64,000 bases of DNA. Source: Bin18 sp965242795. GTDB lineage: Bacteria > Desulfobacterota > Binatia > Bin18. The stretch is from positions 3,596,001-3,660,000 of the forward strand of contig OZ251505.1 of assembly GCA_965242795.1 (NCBI GenBank), written 5' to 3'. How positions within the stretch are numbered: position 1 is the stretch's first letter; each line of letters begins with the position of its first letter. Below the pieces are notes generated by a model. That model was given only the letters and a program-made list of their open reading frames with translations. It was not told the DNA's origin and did not search any database. Shown here piece after piece: positions 1 to 6,233 of this stretch. A program made the translations under genes and the position numbers.

Positions 1-129
1 CCGGACGAAATCGTCGGCAAAGCGGTCATCGAACGGGACGGCGGGCGGGTCGTCACCGTCGTCAACCGGAAGGGATGCTCGACCACCCGGCTCGTCGAGC
101 GCATCGTCGCCGCGGAGAAACGGGCCTGA
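1..129 (+). CDS. Heptose-1-phosphate adenylyltransferase (RfaE2 type), C-terminal end only
   Basis: Frame 1 is open from the window edge to a TGA at 127-129 and gives 42 residues. The segment PDEIVGKAVIERDGG, followed by GCSTTRLVERI, matches the C-terminal end of RfaE2/HldE-C nucleotidyltransferases. That family transfers AMP to D-glycero-beta-D-manno-heptose 1-phosphate in the ADP-heptose pathway for LPS core. The kinase half of the pathway is a separate gene in this window (9931-10932), so the two activities seem to be split here. The N-terminal nucleotide-binding HxGH part lies outside the window. Another member of the cytidylyltransferase-like family remains possible. Confidence 0.7.
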   Translation, partial: PDEIVGKAVIERDGGRVVTVVNRKGCSTTRLVERIVAAEKRA

Positions 130-278
130 TCCCCCTCCGATTCCCTCTCCCTCCGGGAGAGGGTTAGGGTGAGGGGATTTCTCGAACTGAGAGACCTCCC
201 CCGGTGTCTCAGCCCCGCAATACGGAGTGAGGCCCGCCACGGCCGCCGGCTTTCTACAGCGTCCGCCGCCGAATCAAT
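130..278. other. Intergenic gap with a dyad repeat
   Basis: The gap between the adenylyltransferase stop and the tracrRNA terminator has no convincing gene. It contains the dyad CTCTCCCTCCGGGAGAGGG near 149-167, a motif that recurs in variant form in other gaps of this window (about 5790-5815, 16680-16700, 28680-28735, 56495-56520). It may act as a transcription terminator for the upstream gene, but no long T tract follows it. Confidence 0.45.
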
Positions 279-304
279 AGAAAAGACCGATCCGAATGGA
301 CCGG
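279..304 (-). terminator. Rho-independent terminator of tracrRNA
   Basis: On the minus strand a 7-bp stem (CCGGTCC pairing with GGATCGG, one G-U pair) with an ATTC loop is followed by TCTTTTCT. It lies about 100 bases downstream of the anti-repeat and fixes the direction and the 3' end of the tracrRNA. Confidence 0.75.
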
Positions 305-407
305 CCTTTGTCTTGGCGAACTGGGATGGCCCGTTGCCGCAGCGCCGGGCCGGTTTCATCTCTCGGGATGAACCCTTATACAGGTTCCCCCGCAGTCTCC
401 AAGTCGC
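280..407 (-). ncRNA. tracrRNA of the type II-C CRISPR locus
   Basis: Plus-strand positions 383-406 match the reverse complement of the CRISPR repeat over about 24 bases, with a single missing G. Read on the minus strand, this is an anti-repeat beginning GCGACTTGGAGACTGCGGGGG at the very 5' end of the predicted transcript. Downstream on the same strand come a hairpin (GGTTCATC pairing with GATGAAACC), a second GC-rich hairpin (GGCCC with GGGCC) and a terminator hairpin with a T-rich tail. A near-consensus promoter sits directly upstream. The predicted RNA is about 125-130 nt, normal for a tracrRNA. It is transcribed divergently from cas9. The direction is inferred from the promoter, terminator and secondary structure, all of which agree; the ends are approximate. 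Confidence 0.88.
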
Positions 408-413
408 GCGCGC

Positions 414-442
414 ATTAGACGACACCACAAATCCTATGTCAA
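414..442 (-). promoter_or_regulatory. Sigma-70-type promoter for tracrRNA
   Basis: On the minus strand, TTGACA (437-442) is separated by 17 bases from TCTAAT (414-419). The transcription start expected about 7 bases further falls at about 407, exactly where the anti-repeat begins. The -35 box is perfect consensus and the -10 box matches at four of six positions. This is the strongest promoter-like sequence noticed in the window. Confidence 0.8.
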
Positions 443-511
443 CCGGGTCTTTCCATGCCCCGCTCGGGTCGTTACCATCCCCGACTGAAACCAGAGCGGG
501 ACACTTACGAA

Positions 512-3500
512 ATGAAACCACTTGCACGGATTCCCGGTCCATCCTTAGATTATGAAGACAGGGAACAATGGGCTGCTGTAGATGAAGCTATTGGGCGAAG
601 ACGGCGTTCGACGCGCAGGGCCAATCTCGGAACGTTCACCGGCTACCGTATCGGCCTCGACATCGGTAACGGCAACATCGGCTGGTGCATCCTTTTCGAG
701 GAGGGCTGGCGTCTGCACTTTTTGACCGCGGAAGACCTGATTCAACACAATCGATCGCTGCCCGAGACTGCCACCCGCACACAGCTTCCCGACCTCGCCT
801 GCTTCGTCCCGACAGGGACGCACAAATTCGACGCGCGAAAAACGGATCAACACGGACAAAAATCGTTCTCCAAGGTCCGCGCAGAAGCGAGAGCGGCTCG
901 TCGCATGCTGGACGCTCGGCAATTTCGACGCCTGCATGTCGATAAGGCGTTACGAGAAGCCGGCTTGCTCCCTCCTGCAGGCGAGGAACCCGGAGGCCAC
1001 AACAAGATCAAAGCGGACGTGCTTCGGGTCAAATTACTCGACCCATCATTCGACACCCATCCTCACGACTTGGGCCGCGCATTGAAGAACGCACTGAAAC
1101 GCCGTGGTTATTTGAAACCAATCGGGAGGAGGGGAGCCGACGAAGGGTCGGGTTTCGCCAAACGAACTGAAGAAGCCTACCGTGAGGCGCTCGAGAAGTA
1201 CGGGTGTCGAACCATCGGAGAATTTCTGGAACGTTGCGCCCGCGACGCCGAACACGATGGGGTTCCCCGCTTCCGCAAACGCCATCGTTCTCTCGCGTGG
1301 CAAAAAAACAACAGGAGAAAGAAACCGAAGGAAGGCGAGCAGGCGCCAAGCTACGAGACGTTCAAGTTCCTCACGCCGACCTTTTCTCTGATTCGCGAGG
1401 AGTGTCGGCTGTTGAAAGACGGGTCGGGAATCGAGATCGACGACGAAGCCTGGGCGGCCATAGAGGAAGCCGCGGAATTCCGCCGCTCGCTCAAAGCGAA
1501 AAGACCCGGCCGGTGCCAACATTTTCCCGAAGAATTCCGATGTGTCGCCGCCCTGCCGAGCTTCCAGCGCTATCGCATCCTGGAAAACGTCAGTAATCTC
1601 CGAAGTCGGAATGCGACCAAGCTGGATCAGGCCGACTTCGACAAAGTGCGGAACCTTCTCGAAACGCAGGAGAAGGTCACTCTTGCCGAGTTGAAACGAA
1701 AACTCGACCTGAAGCTCAAGCTCGATCGGGGCGACGCCGCGGGGTCACGCCAACTCGTTGGCGCGAAGACCGACATCGCTTTGGGCAACGCTTTCGGCGA
1801 GGCATGGCGCAGCCTGCCTATCGAGCAACGTGACGCATGGACGATGCGTTTTCTCCGTCGGCCCTGGCCGCAAACCGGGAACGGGGAATCCCCGTCGTGG
1901 AGCAGAGACGACGAAGAAGCCTTGGAACGCGAGGCGAAAGCAACGTTCGGGGAAGACGCGCTGGAAAAAGTGGATGGCAGTGACGTTGCCAAAAACCTGG
2001 AGGATCGGTTCTCGTCGATATCCGTCAAGGCCGCGCGTCTGCTGGGTGACTGTTACGAGCAACGCCTGGGGTACGATGAACGGCACACCCGGCTTCTTCA
2101 GGCCGGCGCGCCTCGGCCGGAACTCGTGCTCTACGAGCGGCTTCCCTATTACGGCGAAGTGATGCCGGATGAGACCGTGCCGGCAGAAGGGTTTGCGCCC
2201 AAGGAACGGACGGTGGCCGAGGAATTACAGCACGGTCGCGCTGCCAATCCCGACGTCCACGTCGTCATGAATCGACTCCGGGTCGTCGTCAATGCGATCA
2301 TCGAGATGATGGGGGGCATCCTCCCAACGCGGTGCAGCATTGAAATGGCTCGTTCTACCTTTTCGGAGACACAAGCCGCCGCCCACAGTAAGACGGCCCG
2401 CGACCGTCACAAGCTACGACTAATGATCGAAAGCGAAATCGAGAAAGTGCATGGTTCGAACATGCCGACCGGACCGACGCTTGACCGTCTCGTGGACCGT
2501 TGGAAGGCTGCGATTCGTCAAGGCTGGCGGGACTACGATGGGGGTCCAATTCAGCCAAGCGCGTTGGTGGACGGCACGGAATACCAGCTCGACCACGTGG
2601 AGCCGGCCGCATTCGGCGACTTCCGGGAGGACAACATCTTCGTGTCGCGCTTCAACCGACAGAAGGGTCGACGTCTGCCGTGGGAATGCTTCGGCGATGA
2701 TCCGGAGTTCCGACCCGCTCTGGTCGCGTTCGCAACCTTCGGTCTGGACAAACAGATTGAAATGGCCGAACGGGTACTCGAACGGCGGGGAATGCGTCAG
2801 ACGGAACGGGAGCGACGGGAAGCCGCCTTGGAACGAGCGAGACGAAATCGAGACCGGCTCACCGCCTTCGATAACCCGCATCCCGACGTCCTTCAGGCAC
2901 TCCGAAGATCGCCCGTCGTTTCGGGTGCAGACTTGGGAGAGGGATCGCAAACGACAGGAGGGAGCGTACAGCCCTTCCGACCGGGGAGCCAAGCATCGCT
3001 GTTTCGCCGTTTTCACCCCGACTGGTCCCCACGTGAGAATGGCCCCGCGGCACGCGACACCGCGAACATCGGCTGGTCCACCAAGCTCGCACGGCGGTAT
3101 CTGCGCCACATAGGCGCCCGGACCGAGCCGATAAAGGCGTGGGCGGTTCACGCACTTCGCTGCATGTTCGGTATCAACAAACCCCGCGAGGATCTCCGCA
3201 ATCATGCGGTCGATGCGTTTCTCGTCGCCCATTTCGACCGCCACATCCTCAAACCGGCTTTCGATCGATTACGGCACCAGCATGCCTACGAAGAACTATA
3301 CGAATCCCATGCCTTGCGGGCCGCGTTGAGCGGAATCAACAACGACGACGCGTTGTTCGAGGACTTTCAGCGGAATCTCGACAGGCTCGAACGCGTGTTA
3401 CCGACAATCTATACGGCCCATCGTGCCGATAACCGTTGGAACCCCGGCGACAAGGTGGGTGGGGGGTTCGGAACGTTCGGAGGGGAAAACATCTATGCGT

Positions 3501-4141
3501 TCCGTCCGACGTTCCAGGAGACAGAAGAATTGACAGGGTTATTCCGCCAGGGAGGGTTGGTTCCAAGCGATAGTCCCGTTCTCGACAAGAAGGCAATTCT
3601 TACCCTTTACAATGAACTTCCGAGGGATACTCGGGATGGGAAACGTCTCGCAGAAAAGATTGCGAGTAAAATCGAATTGCGTTACTCTGACCGGGATAAC
3701 GACAAAGTCTCAAAACTGAAACTCAAAACGGCTCAACATATCTCCCGCCAACTGGGAGCGTTCATTGACGCGGAAAGTAAATTCGCCATAATAGGAGCGG
3801 ATCAAGCAGACCAAAGACAGGTGTTTTCAACACTCGATTTCTCCCGGAAGAATGCACAGGAACGCGCAGACATATTTTCAATAGAACGTCCGATCTATCG
3901 TCGAGGGGATACGATAGTACAAGAGAGAAGCGCACTCCTGGTGACCGGGATGCAGCAAGACAGGAGGCTGATTGCTTACCCGGTGAACGAGGCTGAAAGA
4001 AAACAGGATCGGAAGAGGTTCATTACAATCTCAGGGCATATTGCCAAACTTACAAGTGATGTCCTCGGTCGACGACTTCATCAATTCGGAAAGGGTGCTG
4101 GAGGTCTCCAGTCGGTGCCATATCCGCTTCGAAGCGAATAG
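512..4141 (+). CDS. cas9: Type II-C CRISPR-associated endonuclease Cas9
   Basis: RNA-guided DNA endonuclease, 1209 residues from ATG 512; ATG 455 would add 19 residues and overlap the tracrRNA promoter. RuvC-I is GLDIGNGNIGW with Asp50. An arginine-rich bridge helix follows at about 118-155. RuvC-II is SIEMARS with Glu611. The HNH motif is QLDHVEP with His695, Asn708 and Asn715. RuvC-III is NHAVDAF with His898 and Asp901. All catalytic residues of both nuclease domains are therefore present. The C-terminal ~300 residues should hold the wedge and PAM-interacting region. Unusually, about 45 residues rich in Arg precede RuvC-I, with no later start codon that would remove them. The 3' end overlaps cas1 by about 80 bases. 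Absence of csn2 and cas4 together with the gene order cas9-cas1-cas2-array indicates subtype II-C. Confidence 0.96.
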   Translation: MKPLARIPGPSLDYEDREQWAAVDEAIGRRRRSTRRANLGTFTGYRIGLDIGNGNIGWCILFEEGWRLHFLTAEDLIQHNRSLPETATRTQLPDLACFVPTGTHKFDARKTDQHGQKSFSKVRAEARAARRMLDARQFRRLHVDKALREAGLLPPAGEEPGGHNKIKADVLRVKLLDPSFDTHPHDLGRALKNALKRRGYLKPIGRRGADEGSGFAKRTEEAYREALEKYGCRTIGEFLERCARDAEHDGVPRFRKRHRSLAWQKNNRRKKPKEGEQAPSYETFKFLTPTFSLIREECRLLKDGSGIEIDDEAWAAIEEAAEFRRSLKAKRPGRCQHFPEEFRCVAALPSFQRYRILENVSNLRSRNATKLDQADFDKVRNLLETQEKVTLAELKRKLDLKLKLDRGDAAGSRQLVGAKTDIALGNAFGEAWRSLPIEQRDAWTMRFLRRPWPQTGNGESPSWSRDDEEALEREAKATFGEDALEKVDGSDVAKNLEDRFSSISVKAARLLGDCYEQRLGYDERHTRLLQAGAPRPELVLYERLPYYGEVMPDETVPAEGFAPKERTVAEELQHGRAANPDVHVVMNRLRVVVNAIIEMMGGILPTRCSIEMARSTFSETQAAAHSKTARDRHKLRLMIESEIEKVHGSNMPTGPTLDRLVDRWKAAIRQGWRDYDGGPIQPSALVDGTEYQLDHVEPAAFGDFREDNIFVSRFNRQKGRRLPWECFGDDPEFRPALVAFATFGLDKQIEMAERVLERRGMRQTERERREAALERARRNRDRLTAFDNPHPDVLQALRRSPVVSGADLGEGSQTTGGSVQPFRPGSQASLFRRFHPDWSPRENGPAARDTANIGWSTKLARRYLRHIGARTEPIKAWAVHALRCMFGINKPREDLRNHAVDAFLVAHFDRHILKPAFDRLRHQHAYEELYESHALRAALSGINNDDALFEDFQRNLDRLERVLPTIYTAHRADNRWNPGDKVGGGFGTFGGENIYAFRPTFQETEELTGLFRQGGLVPSDSPVLDKKAILTLYNELPRDTRDGKRLAEKIASKIELRYSDRDNDKVSKLKLKTAQHISRQLGAFIDAESKFAIIGADQADQRQVFSTLDFSRKNAQERADIFSIERPIYRRGDTIVQERSALLVTGMQQDRRLIAYPVNEAERKQDRKRFITISGHIAKLTSDVLGRRLHQFGKGAGGLQSVPYPLRSE

Positions 4142-4961
4142 CCTCGTCGTCGAGAAACGAGATGAAGACGACCGGACGACGCTCCCCTCCGGCGACGTAC
4201 TGGCAGTCGTGCTGGAAAGCGAGAGAGCGACGGTCACGACGGCAGCCCTCGCCGCCTGCGGCGAAGGCGGTATTCCGCTCATCTTTTGCAGAAACCATCT
4301 TCCGGTTTCTCTGTCTCTCCCTATAAACGCCGGTTGGAATCTCGGACAGATCCACCGTCTCCAAGCCCATGCCTTACGCGGGCAGGCCGCGGCTCGTCGG
4401 CTCTGGCGGCGCACCGTGCGGGCGAAGATACTGACTCAGGCCGCACTGCTCGAACAGACAGGCGCTCGCGGCTCCCGACGTGTCCGCCGTCTGGCGAACG
4501 ATGTAGGACTGGAGAAACAAGAAACGGTCGAAGCTCAGGCGGCAGCGATCTATTGGCGAGGCTTGTTCAGCGACTTCAAGCGTTCGGACCAGGAAGATCC
4601 GCGCAACGGTCTCTTGAATTGGGGATATGCGGTGCTTCTGGCGACCGTCGGACGCGGGCTCGTAGCCCTCGGCTGCGACCCGTCGTTGGGCTTCGGTCAT
4701 GCGTCTCGTACGAACGCATGGGCGCTCGCTTCCGACCTGATGGAGCCTTTTCGCCCCACTGTGGATGCGTCCGTGGCGTCTGGCGCGCACGATGAGGACG
4801 ACATCGACACGAAGGCCGTGAAGGCGGCGATATTGGAGCCCTTCTCCAACGACGGACCGGTCAAGCGGATGGTTATGGATGTGGTGCGGGGTTATCGGCA
4901 TTTTCTCGAAGACGGTCGTGAGACACGAGTCGAATATCCGGACCGCCCGCTCCTCTCCTGA
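4059..4961 (+). CDS. cas1: CRISPR integrase Cas1 (type II)
   Basis: Integrase subunit of the Cas1-Cas2 spacer-acquisition complex, 300 residues from ATG 4059. A TTG at 4041 in the same frame is a less likely start. The N-terminal beta domain (VLEVSSRCHIRF…SLVVEKRD) is needed for the fold, so the overlap of about 83 bases with the end of cas9 appears real. The catalytic helical domain carries Glu158 (in VEAQAAAIYW), His214 (in LGFGHASRTN) and Glu229 (in DLMEPFRP). The family usually has ADDLMEPFRP; here the first Asp is Ser. Translation is probably coupled to cas9, and cas2 follows after 22 bases. Confidence 0.94.
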   Translation: MSSVDDFINSERVLEVSSRCHIRFEANSLVVEKRDEDDRTTLPSGDVLAVVLESERATVTTAALAACGEGGIPLIFCRNHLPVSLSLPINAGWNLGQIHRLQAHALRGQAAARRLWRRTVRAKILTQAALLEQTGARGSRRVRRLANDVGLEKQETVEAQAAAIYWRGLFSDFKRSDQEDPRNGLLNWGYAVLLATVGRGLVALGCDPSLGFGHASRTNAWALASDLMEPFRPTVDASVASGAHDEDDIDTKAVKAAILEPFSNDGPVKRMVMDVVRGYRHFLEDGRETRVEYPDRPLLS

Positions 4962-4983
4962 AGTATCGGGAAGGCCGCGTTAC

Positions 4984-5289
4984 GTGTGGCTACTTGTCTT
5001 GTACGATCTTCCCGTGGTGAAGCCGGAAGACCGTAAAGCATACGCCCGCTTTCACAACGACATCCGCAAGCGTGGCTACGAAATGATGCAATTCTCGGTC
5101 TATCGGAAATTTGTCGGCACGCCTGACCGGAGCGAACGGGAACTCGCCAAACTCGTCGATTTGTGCCCGGAAAAGGGCCACATTTCTATTTTGCAAGTCA
5201 CCGAAAAACAGATGGGACGGGTAACGACAATCTGGAACGGAGGACGGCGCAAAGAATCTCCTCGCCCCGTTCAACTCGTTCTCATATAG
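4984..5289 (+). CDS. cas2: CRISPR-associated Cas2
   Basis: Structural subunit of the Cas1-Cas2 integration complex, 101 residues. The GTG at 4984 is chosen because the ferredoxin-like fold starts at once (WLLVLYDLP), the length is normal for Cas2, and GGGAAGG lies 9 bases upstream. An ATG at 4879 in frame would add 35 residues that overlap cas1 in another frame and look non-native. The Asp in VLYDLP is the conserved metal-site residue. The second half (RGYEMMQFSVYRKF, later HISILQVTEKQMG) is typical. The gene ends 65 bases before the first CRISPR repeat. Confidence 0.93.
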   Translation: MWLLVLYDLPVVKPEDRKAYARFHNDIRKRGYEMMQFSVYRKFVGTPDRSERELAKLVDLCPEKGHISILQVTEKQMGRVTTIWNGGRRKESPRPVQLVLI

Positions 5290-5317
5290 GGAAATATCAC
5301 GGCGACGCCTTCGGACC

Positions 5318-5355
5318 AAAAACTTCAAGCCGGACAGGAGGTTACGTCCGGCTTG
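5318..5355 (-). terminator. Terminator at the cas2-proximal end of the CRISPR array
   Basis: A 10-bp perfect inverted repeat (CAAGCCGGAC at 5326-5335, GTCCGGCTTG at 5346-5355) with a 10-base loop touches the first repeat. On the minus strand it is followed two bases later by TTTTT, a good Rho-independent terminator for RNA leaving the array leftward. On the plus strand only TTT follows, so it would be a weaker stop for the cas operon. Confidence 0.65.
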
Positions 5356-5592
5356 AGTTTAGCGACTTGGAGACTGCGGGGGCAACCCAACCCTGACCCG
5401 TGATCGCCCCCGCGCCACCCCGAGTTTAGCGACTTGGAGACTGCGGGGGCAACCCAACCAGCGTCCAGCACGTGCGGCAGCAGGTCGAGAGTTTAGCGAC
5501 TTGGAGACTGCGGGGGCAACCCAACGAGAAGCTGCACGTCTTCGTGATCCCGAACGAGTTTAGCGACTTGGAGACTGCGGGGGCAACCCAAC
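5355..5592 (-). CRISPR. CRISPR array: four 37-bp repeats, 30-bp spacers, plus a possible degenerate fifth repeat
   Basis: Identical repeats occupy 5355-5391, 5422-5458, 5489-5525 and 5556-5592, with three 30-base spacers between them. The plus-strand repeat starts GAGTTTAGCGACTTGGAGAC and ends CAACCCAAC. A degenerate partial copy (GAGTTCAGCGA) at 5624-5634 would bound a fourth spacer at 5593-5623. Read leftward, the repeat starts GTTGGGTTGCC, as type II repeats normally do, and ends CTAAACTC. It then contains TTGCCC, 18 bases and TAAACT, a possible promoter inside each repeat as described for other II-C arrays. Leftward reading also agrees with the tracrRNA strand, the terminator at 5318-5355 and the degenerate copy lying at the 5' end. 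The spacers are GC-rich; their targets cannot be named from the sequence. Confidence 0.97.
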
Positions 5593-5639
5593 CTGCATCA
5601 CGGTCGGGCGTCCGCGGTCGGTGGAGTTCAGCGAATCTA

Positions 5640-5708
5640 CTAAGGTACGGAATTGTTGAAGATGAATGCACTGATGACGGTGTTGGTATCGAATACCACG
5701 TAGGTCAT
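5640..5708 (-). pseudogene. PIN-domain (VapC-like) gene remnant, first 22 codons
   Basis: From ATG 5708 on the minus strand the frame reads MTYVVFDTNTVISAFIF and then stops at 5640. Hydrophobic residues followed by DTN(T/V) and ISA form the N-terminal beta strand and first acidic active-site motif of PIN-domain ribonucleases, the toxins of VapBC-type modules. The remaining ~110 residues are missing. The frame closes exactly where the degenerate CRISPR repeat begins, so the gene was probably truncated by events at the array edge. No antitoxin gene is visible. Confidence 0.6.
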
Positions 5709-6005
5709 TTTGAACTTCTCAGGTTGATTCACCGCGGTGGTCCGAACCCTCACCCCCGGATCAAGTCCGGGGCAGGCTCTAGCCTTCTCCCAGGGGGAGA
5801 GGGGATAGAAAATAAGCCTCTCTATATCTTGGGAGAGGGTCCGCCCTTCCAACAGGCTCGGGATTCCCCCAAGTTTGTCGAGCTTGTCGAAACATCGCAA
5901 CGAACCCCCGGCGACTCCTCCCCTCGGAGGACACGCCTACGCGCGGGCCGTGTTGCCCGCACTGGCCGTGCGTGGTATCCAAGGCCGCCCTGGAGGAGGA
6001 CTGCC
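5709..6005. other. Repeat-filled intergenic gap before rpmB
   Basis: No gene is seen. The gap holds an imperfect palindrome CCCCCGGATCAAGTCCGGGG near 5752-5771, an AGGGGGAGAGGGG dyad part and a diverged copy of the dispersed GTCGAGCTTGTCGAAAC… repeat at about 5877-5915. The last part, GGAGGAGGA at about 5992-6000, is the ribosome binding site of rpmB. Confidence 0.55.
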
Positions 6006-6197
6006 GTGGCTCAACGATGCGAACTGTGTGACAAAGGCCCCAGCGTCGGCAACAACGTCAGCCACGCCAACAACAAGACCAAACGGCGTTGGCTGCCCAA
6101 CCTGCAACGGGTGCGCGCCCGCGTCGATGGTTCGGTCAAACGCCTGCGCGTCTGCACGCGCTGCATCCGTTCCGGGAAGGTCGTGAAGGCCGCCTAG
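6006..6197 (+). CDS. rpmB: 50S ribosomal protein L28
   Basis: A 63-residue protein of the large ribosomal subunit. The sequence MAQRCELCDKGPSVGNNVSHANNKTKRRWLPN is diagnostic for bacterial L28. It includes CELC and a later CTRC, the four-cysteine zinc-ribbon form. The start is GTG 6006, preceded by GGAGGAGGA at 5 bases. It stands alone on the plus strand, convergent with spoT, and rpmG is not next to it. Confidence 0.96.
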   Translation: MAQRCELCDKGPSVGNNVSHANNKTKRRWLPNLQRVRARVDGSVKRLRVCTRCIRSGKVVKAA

Positions 6198-6233
6198 CTT
6201 CTCCCCACCGCGCCGTTGTCCATGACGGCGAAC

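Noticed and set aside
383..480. tracrRNA on the plus strand, running into cas9
   Set aside because: No terminator or nexus-like hairpin follows the anti-repeat on the plus strand, whereas promoter, hairpins and terminator are all in place on the minus strand.
4879..4983. Longer cas2 from ATG 4879
   Set aside because: The added 35 residues overlap the end of cas1 in another frame and do not fit the Cas2 fold; GTG 4984 has a good ribosome binding site.
5606..5634. Degenerate fifth CRISPR repeat as certain
   Set aside because: A related stretch (CGGTCGG…AAGTTCAGCG) occurs near 50915-50937 away from any array, so the short match GAGTTCAGCGA could be chance or another repeat. It is kept only as possible.
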